Shown: positions 1 through 11,250, numbered from the stretch's first letter. The stretch is DNA of 64,000 bases from Isoetes taiwanensis (GCA_021234155.1 JAJEKV010000079.1:923395-987394), one strand, 5' to 3'. The notes: generated by a model not told the origin, from the letters alone. Numbers and translations are program-made.

Positions 1-538
1 TAGTTCTTCTGAGCTGCCAGCATAACTCTTTTAGAAAACCCTGGGGTCTTAACTCTTTTGACCTGGCATGGACCCCTCCCCTCTCAAACAAGGCTCTCTC
101 ACCTCTTTCCTCTCGTATGAAGTCGTCTGGGTCATTGATTTAAGGCTAGATTAGGTAAGACAGGATACCCCTGTTTAACGTCCATGGTGCTGCGTGCTTC
201 CTTCGACAATTGTCCATTGATTTTAACATGGACTGTATCAAAAGCTTTTCTGGGAAGGATGCAGGCAAAAAGGTTGCTTGTAATGTCGCTGCATTTGGAT
301 GTTGAAGTCAGTTTCCCCAAAGTTTTCAGGTTACATTAAAGATCCATCATCAATTTTAGAGCCCTGATTATGCCTGTGGTGTTCAGTACGTACTACGTAC
401 TTTGCATTGAGCCATAGCTAATGGTAATCAAGTACAAGAGATGTTTATTTAGGATATCACTTATCACATTTTCGTCTTCATTCTGTGTCGTGCATTTTCT
501 AGCTTATGAGTTTTTGTGGACTTTTGGACTTGCAACAG
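1..538. other. VPS53 intron sequence, upstream exons outside window
   Basis: No VPS53 exon is recognisable here. The first recognisable exon opens after the acceptor at 537-538, so this stretch is read as the 3' part of a longer intron. It holds a decayed antisense LINE fragment at about 132-320. That the whole stretch is intronic is an inference from the downstream exons. Confidence 0.6.
132..320 (-). mobile_element. LINE reverse-transcriptase remnant in VPS53 intron
   Basis: The minus-strand reading gives a 62-residue stretch with KAFDTV followed by VKQGYPVLPNLAL. These correspond to the non-LTR RT motifs usually seen as FRKAFDTVP and GVKQGCPLSPTLF. The normally intervening 40-50 residues are compressed, so the piece is deleted and non-functional. 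It lies antisense to VPS53. The family assignment (non-LTR RT) rests on these two motifs only. Confidence 0.6.
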
Positions 539-3500
539 GGCTCAGCTTATGGAAATACTGGATGGACTTAAAGAGAAACCTGACGTGCAAACTCTGCTAC
601 AGGTGTTTATCAGGAAATGCATGTTCAATGTGATAGTGTTTGATCAACTGTTATCTTACATCATTTTGCCCCCCCCCCCGGGTAATTCTTTTAAGTTTTG
701 AATTGGTCTGGTTATTTTGCAGGCACTACAAAGAACTCTTGAGTTTGAAGAAGAGCTTGCTGAAAGATTTGGAATACCAACTGAAGGAGTAGGGAAAGAG
801 GAAATTGAGATAGATGAGATCAATGAAAGTAATCCCGAAGATCGCAATGCAATGATAGTACGGAGGAAATATGAAAAGCAGCATGTTGAAAGAATGCACA
901 AACCAGTAATTTCTGTCATGTCCTTGTCACTTCCCTTCTGGAGTTTATCATAAGCAGTAGCATGCTTATTTTTAGAATGGATCTGTCAGCCTAGTGGTGA
1001 CCGTGATTGCAGGAGCTGTCAGGGACCAAAGACAAGGATACTAAGTTCGGCTTAGCTGATCTGGTAAATGGATTACATGGACATTATATTGCAATATGTT
1101 GCTGGTTTATCTTATTGTCCCACTTCTGACAGGCATCAATGAACATGAGTTTACGAGGCATTATTTCTTCTTGTTTCGAGCCACATCTAGATGTGTATGT
1201 GGAGCTAGAAGAAAAGACCTTAATGGAAGCTGTAGATAAGCTTATCCAGGTGAGTATATGCCTGGCAAGCCTAATATGCGTCAATGATATGTTCTTGTAG
1301 TCAGCTTGAGCTTATTTAACAATATATTTTGCAGGAAGAGACATGGGAATCTGAAGAAGGAAGTCAGACTAACATCCTCTCTAGCAGCACCCAGGTTTTA
1401 TCTTAAGTGCACATGTACTGAAGATAGTTCATGATTCACATATCCCTAATCCAGGAAAATTCTTTATTTACATGACCAGGTTTTCCTCATTATAAAAAGA
1501 AGCCTGAAACGGTGTAGCGCTTTAACCAAGAACAACACTCTCTTCAACTTATTTAAGGTTTGAGCATGGTTTGTTTGACTCCATAGATTGTATTGTGGTA
1601 CTTTATCAAGTAGGATCAACTCCATAGTGCACTTTTGAGGTCAGTATGATCAGTGGTCAAAATAATCAGTGCATTGAATGTACATCACTGTCTGCAGTAT
1701 CCAGTGGGTTTTAGGAGCATGACCTCAATTTCAGCATGATCAACATGCTTACTCATGTCCATAGTTATGAACCAGACAGTATCCTAGCTCTAGATAAAAG
1801 AAACTTAGTCTGTAACCGGTTCAGAGTGCAAGAGTAAGAGATTTTTTCATCTTGTCTTATACCTTGATTTGTGGTCTGCAGGTTTTCCAGCGCGTCCTTA
1901 TTGCATATGCTGGTAAATTGACCACAAGGCTTCCTAAAGTTGGTACTGGGCTTGTTGCGGCAGCAACTGGTATGGAAGGGCTACTGAAGGTAGAGCTTAC
2001 ATGCTCCAAAGATAAGAGACAAGATATTTTTATATGTCTATGATTTTGGATAAAGCATTTTTAAAGAAAGAGAGTGAGAAAGAAAGAATCAGCCACAGCA
2101 GGAATAAAGGCAAAAAAGCTAAGAAAGAAGCTAGCTAGATAGCTCCATAAGAACCTTTGCAAAACAAGAATATGATCCCTAGGGGCATCACTTCATTTTT
2201 CAGACCCTCTTAAGGAACTTACATTACATTAAGGGTAAATTTATCTCACTCAACTGAGGTCACATAGCCAGTTAGGATGCGGATTCTTAACAAGCTTTAG
2301 TACTGCATTTTTTGTTAAGCACTTGCTAGATTTACCTAGCACTTTCAGCCTAAGAGGATGCTTCTAGATAATAAAAAATTGATGCTCATAGACCTAAGAG
2401 TCTGTAGATGTTACACTCTTAAAGAACTCTGCCTCTTATATGATGGTGGTTTGAACTTTGTTATAATTTACGAAGTCTGTTCTAGTTAGTATCCCCTGGC
2501 CCTTGGTGATATAATTCATTCACTCTCGACTTGTTTTTGTTGAATATAAATGAAGCAAATTTTTTAGTGTGTCTCGGGACCTGCCTCACACACATCTTAA
2601 CATGTTTCAGTCACAAGATTCAAGTGGATGAAGCTTGCTTATACTATGGTTTGTACTTACTCTTTACTTGTTTCAGATAAGTGACAAGGATGAAAGGGTT
2701 ATCTGTTATATTGTCAATACAGCAGAATATTGTCATGAAACGGTATGCTGTAGCAACTTAAGTGAATACATGACACTTATGTTCCTTATGTAATCCATAA
2801 GACACGAAAACCTGATTACTATATGAGGCCATAATTTTGTCTTGCAGGCTGGTCAACTGGCAGAGAATATCTCAAAGCTAATTGATAAGCAGTTTTCTGA
2901 AAGAATAGATATGTCTGAGCAACAGGTCTTAATAACTTCTGCTGCTGCTCTTGATGATGGAATGCCATGTAGAGGAAATTTGGACCCTGATGTCTGTATC
3001 TGGGTTTATGTGCAGGATGAATTTTCAGGAGTCATTACAAAAGCATTGGCAACACTGGTTATGGGACTTGAAACAAGGCTAGAAAATGAACTGTTGAGTA
3101 TGTCACGAATGCCATGGGCTGCCCTTGAAGCTGTTGGGGATCAGTCAGAGTATGTGAAGTATTTTCATTCATATGCATAATGAGAAATATTATTAGACAT
3201 GCAATGTTGTTAGCAGGATACTCATTTTAGATGATTTGCATGCTGTAAAGATGTAGTAAGAAGTGGTTTATCTGCCTGCAAATGTAGAGTGCGGGTCGCT
3301 TAGCAGTACCTACTTTATTTGCGTGCTTGAGATTTGAATTGATTGCTGTTTTTTTGTTCACCTCAGGAAGAGAATCACCATTATTTGTTGCCACTTTAAC
3401 AACGTTCAGTCTAATGTATTAATAGGCAAAGGACTGACTAGGCTCAAGTCCAATCTAATTTTAAGCCATTGCCATTTCTTTGTGCAGGTACGTCAATGGT

Positions 3501-4930
3501 ATTAGTTCGATTCTCTCAAATAGTGTACCTGTCATCGCAGGGTTGTTGTCGCCACTATATTTTCAGTTTTTCTTGGATAAGGTTGGCCACTTTGTTTGAC
3601 AGTATACCTGATTTCCCGACTGATGACTTTTTATGTCTTTTCAGTTAGCTGCATCATTTGCTCCTCGTTTTTACTTGAACATATACAAATGTAAACGTCT
3701 CTCCGAAACTGGAGCCCAACAGGTTGGATACCAGAATTCTGTTATTTTTGTAAAGTTAATAGAATGTGAGCAATCTTAGGTATATTCTCTGGTATTTTTT
3801 GTGTCTTATGGACAATAGGCATGTTGAGACATTGCAATAGTTCCATTTGCACTCTCAAAGATCTTAATTCATTCTAAATACAGAATAGCTGTCCTTAAAA
3901 TCACAAGAACAGCGAAGGGGAAAGGAAGTTCCAATTTAATATAAGTTGTTCTAAGATGCTTTTTTAATGAGCTTGCAGATGTTGCTAGACACCCAAGCTG
4001 TGAAGACTCTCCTACTAGAGGTGCCAGCATTAGGAGCACAGGTAACATAGGAATTTTTGTTTTCCCCTTTTTTTTATGTTCGCAGATGTCATCTGTGATA
4101 TTCTTCGGTTGCTGTTTCTTATAATAGCCTTTTGTCACAGGCGGCACCAGCCAGCTACACTAAGTATGTGGCCCGTGAGATTGGCAAAGCTGAAGCTCTT
4201 TTGAAGGTCTGCAACTGCAATATATACGCAGTCTATTCTCTATTGTTATAACCTTTTCCACCTTTCTTGCAGGTTATACTCTCACCACTAGAGTCAATTG
4301 CGGATACATATCGTGCACTGCTACAAGAGGGAACAGCAACTGATTTTCAGCGAGTACTTGATCTAAAGGTGCATGTTCATTTTGGACATTTCATGACATT
4401 CACTAGTCGTAATTATATTAACGACATCAGATAGTTATACTATGTGTGATGTCTCACATTGCAAACTGTGTTGTACATGCATCATATCCATTTATGTCTG
4501 AGCATGCATTGTTTTATCACAGGGATTAAAGAAAGCAGAGCAGCAGCCATTGTTGGATTATCTTACAAAGAAAACTAATGGGGGCATTAATATAAGCCCT
4601 GTACCACTGTCACCTTCCTCTGCTTTAGTAGCTTCGCCAACTAGTTCAGCCATTTCTGCAGCAAGCAGGGAAGCTATGATGGCAAAGGCTGCTGCTCTTG
4701 GACGGGGTGCTATGCTACAATCAGCTGCAGCTGCTGCTGCTGTTTCAACTAGTACAGGTCTAAAGCGTATCTTTGCTCTGGCGGAAAGTGCAAAGGAGGG
4801 TGCTTCACGGAAAGATGGTAGGTGACATCAAATTTTTGCCTCACTTTTGATTTTCTTTCATCTGACTACAAATGAATAACTTCTTCCTTCAGGAGGCGGC
4901 GCAATGGGCCTTTGGTTGTTAAGGAGATAA
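539..4930 (+). CDS. VPS53: VPS53, GARP/EARP tethering-complex subunit (3' part, 17 exons)
   Basis: Product: C-terminal about 555 residues of the Vps53 subunit of the GARP and EARP tethers, which help endosome-derived vesicles dock at the trans-Golgi network or recycling endosomes; the Arabidopsis homologue is HIT1. Exons read from GT-AG junctions: 539-602, 723-905, 1013-1063, 1133-1249, 1335-1394, 1480-1557, 1882-1989, 2677-2742, 2848-2925, 3016-3149, 3488-3581, 3645-3722, 3979-4041, 4141-4206, 4273-4368, 4523-4817, 4893-4930. Phases agree and no exon has a stop. Family hallmarks are ALQRTLEFEEELAERFG, SCFEPHLDVYVELEEK, VICYIVNTAEYCHET, LSETGAQQMLLDTQA and RVLDLKGLKKAEQQ. Several introns are very short (63, 66, 69 and 75 bp). 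The last junction is uncertain: CAGGAG at 4890-4895 offers two acceptors 3 nt apart, and reading through exon 16 without splicing stops at 4825 after RKDGR. The start codon and N-terminus lie upstream of the window. The gene looks intact. Confidence 0.95.
2926..3015 (+). other. 90-bp stop-free in-frame VPS53 intron
   Basis: The sequence between exons ending ...SEQQ and starting DEFSG begins GT and ends AG. It is 90 nt, a multiple of three, and has no in-frame stop, so retention would insert 30 residues without a frameshift. Known plant Vps53 proteins run directly from the SEVQ-type motif into DEFS, which is why I treat it as an intron. Confidence 0.7.
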
Positions 4931-5160
4931 CGCATATTTCACAGGAGTAAATTTTGTCCTTTATCATGTATGGAACCCTATAAATTATATGTAAATGTGG
5001 CCTGGCATAAGTGCACGTTAAATGGAATATAACATATATGTTGAAGCAACGTCACCGGGTCTGAATTAAGCTCTATACTACCTTAAATCATGGGCCTCGA
5101 AGTTTATCTGAATCCCACTGTTCCTATCGGATCTAAAGGGTTTAAAACATGGAATCAAGG
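4931..5160 (+). other. VPS53 3' untranslated/downstream region
   Basis: AT-rich sequence follows the stop codon. I see no ORF and no clear canonical AATAAA signal. The transcript end cannot be placed. Confidence 0.4.
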
Positions 5161-5179
5161 GCAGCCTGAAATTGAGGCA

Positions 5180-5365
5180 GCTTGAAGATCAAGGGCTGGA
5201 TTTCAAAGGATTATCATGATAACCTCTTACAGATTATCATGAGGGATCAAGGGCTGGATTTCAGAGGATTATATAACCTCTTACAGATTATCACGATAAT
5301 CTTCAGGCTGCCCTTGATTCCGATACCTCCTGCAGATTATCACAATAATCTTCAGGCTGGTACCG
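5180..5365. repeat. Short tandem and inverted repeats downstream of VPS53
   Basis: A unit beginning GATCAAGGGCTGGATTTC and ending in CTCTTACAGATTATCA occurs twice (about 5187-5245 and 5246-5300). The 3' half repeats AGATTATCAC(G/A)ATAATC and CTTCAGGCTG. An inverted partner of the CAGCCTGAA arm is at about 5163. The cluster could be a small fold-back element. No coding capacity is seen. Confidence 0.6.
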
Positions 5366-5496
5366 TGATACCTAGGTAGACATTGGCTTCTCTAGTTTCA
5401 TCATATCCGTCTATTTTCCTACAATTTTTTAGCTGCAGTATTTGTTCAGTCTTCAGTTTCTCTATTTCTCCTTCTCTGCAAGCAATAGATCATGTA

Positions 5497-5580
5497 CAAG
5501 CCACTACTCTGCTCCATAGTTCTCTAAACCGCCATCGTTGTTTGGTACTGCTGTCATAGCCACTACTCTGCTCCATAGCT
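5497..5580. repeat. Direct repeat around 5500 and 5557
   Basis: AGCCACTACTCTGCTCCATAG occurs at about 5499 and again at about 5558, flanking roughly 38 bp. It may be a small local duplication or target duplication; the origin is unknown. Confidence 0.55.
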
Positions 5581-5744
5581 TTTTGCCGTTGCATTTGTAT
5601 ATAGCAAACAGCTACAGTCGGATTTAGCACCACAAGGAAGCTCAGACAGGACAGGATATAAAAGGATCTTTTTCAAGTGGCCTGAACAAAATTCACATGG
5701 CCAAGAGGGTGCACAAAATGCCTTGCTGCACATGGACGAGACGC

Positions 5745-6760
5745 CCACTTTATTGGCTCCGAAACTGACACAAGCGAACCCCAAAAATTCGCCCAGGCGA
5801 ACCGCAAATGACATGGCGGGGCGTGATGCTCGTGGCAGATATAAAGTTTCGGGTTCAGCAACCCCAAAACCGGGTTAGTACGGGGCTGGTCGGTAGATGG
5901 TCTGTGCATGGCATGCATTGATTGTGGGCCTGCCGGGTTCGCCTAGATTGAATATCCGAACCTGATAAAATTGCAGCTTCTCCTAAAAACAACGGGCGTG
6001 TCTAAGAAGGGGAATCATCCAAATTAACCAAATAGTAGGAAAATTTCTGGCTAATTTCGGTGCCCAATTGCGAAATTAGTGACAGAGCCCCTTGTCCGAG
6101 CCCTACGATCCCGCTTAGCCCCAAAACCGCCGGAATTAGCATGCCCACATCCAAATTTTATATTTTGAAACTGCTTGGATCCTCCGTGAGGTTGTGCTCG
6201 TGAGTAAGAGACTCTCGCTGAATAATCCCCCGCTAAGAAGATGCATCTCCATACCGGTATTCGTATTTACATGTATTTGACGATTTTGTGCGATTGATGT
6301 CTAAGTGTTTCGCATTGAATTGGAGCATGGAATTGTGCTATATGTGGAAGAATTCTACCGCTTGAAGACCGCCTCATCCCGGTGTGTAGCAGATTTTTCA
6401 TGGGTCGCATTGAACCCATATCGATCACTTCGGTATCTACAATTACTTTGAATTTCCAGGGCGGACAATTAAGCTCCATTGAATTTCCGGCAATCGGCGC
6501 GTAAATCAACCCGTTCCCAATTGAAGCTCCCGCAATTGTGCCATGCTCCATTATCCGCCACCAACGTCACTAACGATGATGGGGTTCGCCAGCGAACCGG
6601 TAGCAATCGCCACGCAGGCACGACGCCCCCGCGACGCCCCCGCCACGTCAATTGCGGGTTCGCCTAGGCGAATCCGACGGGTTCGCTTGGGCGAATTTCT
6701 GGGGTTCGCTTGGGCGAACCCAGTTGGCGGCTCGAGTCAGTTTCGGGAGCAGATCGAAGC
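5745..6760. mobile_element. Fold-back/MITE-like element with long imperfect inverted repeats
   Basis: Left arm about 5745-5835 matches the reverse complement of about 6590-6760. Shared blocks are CGAAACTGAC, AAGCGAACCCC, AAATTCGCCCA(G/A)GCGAACC and TGACRTGGCGGGG. The arms enclose about 0.75 kb with no recognisable transposase. The right arm contains three 23-bp units with TTCGC..GCGAA palindromes. Exact termini and target duplication are not resolved, so calling it a mobile element is inference; the inverted repeat itself is visible. Confidence 0.6.
6656..6724. repeat. Three 23-bp units each with a TTCGC/GCGAA palindrome
   Basis: Units start with GGGTTCGC at about 6656, 6679 and 6702. The first contains the perfect 14-bp palindrome TTCGCCTAGGCGAA; the other two contain TTCGCTTGGGCGAA. 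Similar sequence in opposite orientation is at 5774-5806, and a lone GGGTTCGCCTAG at about 5936. Confidence 0.75.
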
Positions 6761-6935
6761 ACCGTGGACGAGATGGAGGCCAAGATCTAACTCGGTATAT
6801 GTGATTGGGGTGAGTGTCGTTGGATTGATGATTCCACGTTAGTGCACAAAACAGCCTATAGGAACATGGATGGGGTAAATGCTGTATTGAGGATCAAAGG
6901 TTGATATGGCTTTGGATGCATCCTGAGTTTTTTTT

Positions 6936-6977
6936 ATGGTGGGAATGAAAGGGTTATGGTGGGAATGAAAGGGGTTA
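6936..6977. repeat. Two tandem copies of a 20-bp unit
   Basis: TTATGGTGGGAATGAAAGGG is repeated directly, the second copy having one extra G. The surrounding 6840-7480 has only short ORFs I do not recognise. Confidence 0.7.
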
Positions 6978-7489
6978 GGGTGCATCCCCATTAGATCAAA
7001 ATAGGCCTCTTCCTTTGCTTCGTGGCGAATCAGGACAAAAACCAACGTACTTCCTCTTCCTGGTTTTAGCCTACATGGCACAAAAAAATTGATTTGATTT
7101 AGGAAGTTCCAGTCTACTTCCGAAAAACTTAAATTGAAACTCAGTTTGTCTTTTAGCAGAGAACAATTTGTCCTCTTGCAAGAATTTTGTCTTCTTGCAA
7201 GATCTCTATTGAGGATTCTTTTGTCTTCTTTTGGTGGCGAAATCAGGTCGCAATAGGAATGGTCTTCTCGATTTGCTGATGTGGAAGAGGAGGAAAAACC
7301 CAGTTTCGCCCTAATAGGGATGCACCCTTATAGCAGACTACCTTTGATGAGTATGGGGATGCATGGTTCATATGGTATCTTGCAAAGTTTGCCTTCACGT
7401 TCTCCTTCAAGCTCGATATGGGCAATGTGGATAAACAGCGTGCGCATAGGAGCTTGTGTGACTTCTTTATGAACTGTGAAAAATGAATT

Positions 7490-7922
7490 CACATGGAAAT
7501 CGACTTGATTTGATCCAGCTATTGGACAGGCTGTTGAACAATTATAAGTGTAGTTTTAAAATAAGCAAAAGAGTAGGAGACCAAGCCTACAAATTGGAAT
7601 TACCAGTCCGTCTCAAAATCCACAACATTTCCACGTAAGTCTTCTGAAGAATCACACTCCGAATCCGGAAGAAGTATTAGACACTCCGTCCTTGTTGGAA
7701 TTAACCGATGAACAACTTGAGATTGTTCCGAAAGTTCTTCTTCAAAGAGCATTTAAGAAGACAAGAAGATCTCAATTTACCCAATACTTAGTCAAGTGGA
7801 CGCTCTTACCTGTAGAACGCGCTACATGGGTACTACAAATAGATCTGGAGAAGCAGTACCCACAATTTTGGGAGCAATGCAAGGGATGGCCTGTCACCGA
7901 ATTAGACGACACCGACACATAG
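7490..7922 (+). pseudogene. Chromovirus integrase C-terminus with chromodomain (truncated, frameshifted)
   Basis: Residues KRVGDQAYKLELP then LKIHN match the GPF/Y-type integrase C-terminal domain of Ty3/gypsy elements. A one-base frameshift near 7636 precedes VSLLKNHTPNPEEVLDTP. The following 76-residue ORF (7692-7922) contains QYLVKWTLLPVERATWV, a chromodomain that in chromoviruses directs integration to marked chromatin. The catalytic integrase core, RT and gag are absent upstream, so the element is 5'-truncated. The polypurine tract and 3' LTR follow about 670 bp later, as expected for the pol end. Non-functional. Confidence 0.85.
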
Positions 7923-8591
7923 GTGAGTGGAAGGTAGATTAACAGTCTACTTCCGACGCTATGGAAGTAGACAACTTTGAGAGATAAGAGGTCATATAGA
8001 ACCATGCATGATAGGAAAGCACCCTAATCTATGGCCATTATGGGGAACAAGCCACCCTTATGCCAACGGTGACGAAAGGTATAGGCATTAGATATCATCT
8101 TAGACATGATAGGGCGTTGTCTCCACGGCCACAATAGAAGAAGCATCCTCTTCCTACGCTGGGAGATTACTCATGCATACATCTAGTTATATAATTAAAT
8201 GGGCGGTTCCCTATAAACCAACTTTATTAAATTAAAAATAAGCTAACAAGTGCGACTTGCAAGCCAACGAACTCGAGGAGTGGGCAAGGAGTCGCAGACA
8301 AGACTTGTAGCAAGCAATGATGTGTTCATAAGCCACAAGGGAATAGTTAGCCTAGGACAAATTCTCGTGTGAGAACATTTGTTATAATTATTATGTCCTA
8401 GTCGAAGGCAATTAAAATACCTTGTTATTGATTTGATTACTATATCATTTCACAATTAAATTTGAAGTATGATATGACTAAGTAATATCTAAATATTACT
8501 TCAGACATATGCCTATGAATATATTCATTCTTGCAGGGACAATGCAGGGTTCAAGGGGTGTAGATCTATGATACTGCAGACAACATCAAAT

Positions 8592-8608
8592 TCAAGGGGG
8601 GGAGAATA
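8592..8608 (+). other. Polypurine tract of the chromovirus
   Basis: TTCAAGGGGGGGAGAATA directly precedes TGACGTTCC, the inferred LTR start. A G-rich purine run next to a TG is the normal primer site for plus-strand synthesis at the 3' LTR. Confidence 0.75.
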
Positions 8609-9086
8609 TGACGTTCCAAGATAGGGTGCACAAAAAAACGAAATTCAAGCACTAGCTTCTTCACAGGTAACATGTATGATCAGTCATCACATTGCCAATA
8701 TGCTCATTATATTATACCTAACTAAAGAACATCCCAATATTTTTTGAAGGGCAATGAAGGGCAAGAAAAAGGCAATGAAGGCTAGCTTGAAGGGCAATCA
8801 GCATCTGTGTCGCGACATGTTAAAGTATGCATCACTAAAAAAAAGACCCGATAATATACGATATAAATAAGTATATTATACTCGCCATGTCACTAGTACA
8901 TGCCGTATGTATGACATGTACATGTTAGTCGGTATAGATCTCCCATGGGGGCGCAAACCCTAGACCCCAATATATTGCACATATTGCAACATGTGAATAT
9001 ATTAAGATGACTGCCACATGGCACAACGCCATTGACCTGACCTTTCATTCCCAACCCTAAAAAGGTACCCTAAAAAGTACCCTTTC

Positions 9087-9094
9087 TATAAAAG
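9087..9094 (+). promoter_or_regulatory. TATA box in LTR1
   Basis: TATAAAAG sits about 480 bp into the LTR and 168 nt upstream of the leader ATG at 9255, the position of a U3 promoter. Confidence 0.65.
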
Positions 9095-9254
9095 AGGCTA
9101 CCCTAAAGCGCGGCCCTTTTGGCTACCTTGTGATCAGCACCTAGTAGCAATAGATCGCCCTCCAGCAGCAGACGTCTTAGTTGCATTGGGATTTGTGCCC
9201 AACAGGTCGCCTTCAGCAACCTCGAGTCCGCCAGCATCCGCTTCGATCACTACC

Positions 9255-9297
9255 ATGGACGCTTTCAGAGGAGGAATGCCCGACAGTCAAGGATCCG
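9255..9297 (+). CDS. Putative LTR leader exon, MDAFRGGMPDSQGS, ending at a splice donor
   Basis: The start context is ACCATGG. Fourteen codons plus one base run to G|GTAGGT at 9297/9298. The minus-strand LTR at 31372-33211 has a related peptide (MDAIWGAGASQGS) ending at the same phase with its own GT. If the donor is used, most of the LTR and the primer-binding site would be removed, giving a subgenomic mRNA whose start codon comes from the LTR. The acceptor is not known; splicing is inferred. Confidence 0.4.
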
Positions 9298-10242
9298 GTA
9301 GGTGCCACCTGCCTTGTTTGATTCTTAGATCAACCATTAGCCATTATTGTTCCTACCTAAGCCATAGATTGCCAAGAACTAAATAATGAACCAAAACTAT
9401 GTATGTTAGGTTAGATTTATGTGATATTCTGTTATTTCGATTCATATGGTTCTATGATATATGTTCTGTTCGCACTCTGTGTATTGGAAAAGGGGGTAGA
9501 GACCCAAGCCTTAGTAGATGTGATCCTAGATTAGCCTCATTAACTCCCAATTAATGCGGCATATGCATAAGAGCCCACTGCTTGTGGGGTGGAGGGCCCG
9601 CACCGGGACAACAAGGGGAACTTGTCCGATGGCAGTTGATCCCTCTGGTGTGTAAAGCCTACCAGGGAATATTGTGGACTAGGCCTAATACCTTATGCAC
9701 TACGTGTGAGTCTGGTATGGGCTCGACACCTCTTGGGTGGTGAGGCCACCTTCAATGGGGTTGAAGTCAAAGACGAGCAGTGGCTCTCTAGTATGACTCT
9801 CATTAGCATGTATCCTCTGGAGGAGAGAGTAATCTCCTCCTGCCTGATCAGGACTGGAGAGATGCAACCCAGGAGTAGCCCCTTTGGCTATGCCCCCCGC
9901 AGGCTATGATCTGGTCCCAAAACTTATCAGCCTATCTGCAAAGTATGCACAGGAGGGGTGAATGGAGTGGACTACCCAACGACCATGTTTTATGGCTGCC
10001 AAATTCATTTGCCATGAATTCTGTCTGCTTTGACCTCTGGAGATCCCAAGCCATCAGTCATAGGATGCGCCATTGTTGTCTATGTTGTTAGGATGACAGT
10101 CATGTTGTTATAGTGATTACCACCCTTCGAGGTGGTTATATGTTGTTATGTACTTATGTTACACGCTTCTGCATTGCTGGGTGGATCCCGAGAGAGACGT
10201 GGTAAATGACACGTCCAGTCCTTCCACGTAGGATTTTCCACG

Positions 10243-11250
10243 TCAGATGGGCGGCCTCTCGATGGTAGCATGGCCAAAGAGGGGGAATCTCCAGTTCGTG
10301 TACGATGGGAGCATCGTATATGATCGGTGTTGTCGCTCTTGTGGTGTAAAGATCCATTGATTTGCCTTTGCTGAAATAGAATTGTTTCTGTGCAGCTTTG
10401 GGGTTGCCTCTTCCAAGCTCAGCGCCTTATTCTCTGTTTTCCCTAAGGTCTTAGTGTTTATGGCGTGGACTAGCCTCTTGATGTTATTGTTCAACCTCTC
10501 GATATATCCATCCATTGCCAGCCTTTCCGTGATCCTAGGTACATTCAACCACAATCTTATGAATTCCTCTGTGTACTTGGCCACTGATAAGTTTTCTTGG
10601 TCCATGCGATAAAATTGTTGTATTTGCCTACTTATGTACAAGCGAGGCATGTAATGCTTGTAGAAAGCATTACTAAAAGTCCCAAATCTATACTTGTTTC
10701 TCTTGATCTTATTGGACTTATACGCTTTTGACCACATGCAAGTCGATCCAATCACGTTTGCAGTTGCCACTTTGCCAATGTTCTTGTCCTTTATACCACA
10801 CGAGTTAGCAAACAGTTCCATTTTATCCAACCACGATTCAGCCTCCATACTCGATCTATCCTTTTATGAGAACTGATTCAACTTGTGGGTTTTCCAAATC
10901 TTTCTCATGGCACTGTCTATTTTCATCTGATAATCATCGACCTAATAGTTCCTTTGTCAGCCACGGGAACTGTTTGAACCACTATCTAAGCTGTCATCTG
11001 AACCCTTACCTACACCGGAGCTTGAGGAACTAGGGTATCTCCTGTTCCTTCTCTTTCTCTTCTTATTCCCAGGTGTTGGCGGTGTTGGCTGCTGCTTTGG
11101 CTAATTGTCCTGCTGTTGTTCTTCCTCCTGAGGAGATGATGGTGGTGAAGGCAGCATTGGCTCATACTTCTCTCCTCGCATTCAGTTGCCCATTGCACAG
11201 ACTGCAATATCTAATTGCGCATTTGCTCTAGGTGCCTGTTAATCTTTCTC
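10243..11250 (-). pseudogene. LTR-retrotransposon gag remnant (antisense)
   Basis: The minus-strand ORF starting at 10848 opens MEAESWLDKMELF and contains FSNAFYKHYMPRLY, QQFYRMDQENLSVAKYTEEF and VPRITERLAMDGYIERL. These are the order and spacing of the Retrotrans_gag capsid domain. Upstream (10850-11250, minus) a basic Ser/Pro/Lys-rich stretch and DYQMKIDSAMRKIWK look like the gag N-terminus, broken by stops. The last about 40 residues (10243-10360) are not gag: that DNA is the end of the opposite-strand LTR1, so capsid sequence is cut off there. No zinc knuckle or protease remains. Confidence 0.75.

Larger units (their letters stand above)
8609..10340 (+). mobile_element. 3' LTR of Ty3 chromovirus (LTR1)
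   Basis: The LTR begins TGACGTTCC after the polypurine tract. It carries TATAAAAG at 9087-9094, an ATG at 9255 and GT donor at 9298, then about 1 kb of untranslated sequence. Its body matches the reverse complement of 31372-33211: both have TATATTATACT..GCCA, a GATGCAACCC.GG block, GTGCACAGGAGRG and GATGGGAGCATC near the end. The right end is fuzzy (about 10325-10345), where antisense gag sequence begins; no clean terminal CA or target duplication was found. It follows the pol remnant, hence a 3' LTR. Confidence 0.8.

Noticed and set aside
656-919. 87-residue minus ORF over VPS53 exon 2
   Set aside because: It is the shadow of a clear Vps53 exon on the plus strand.
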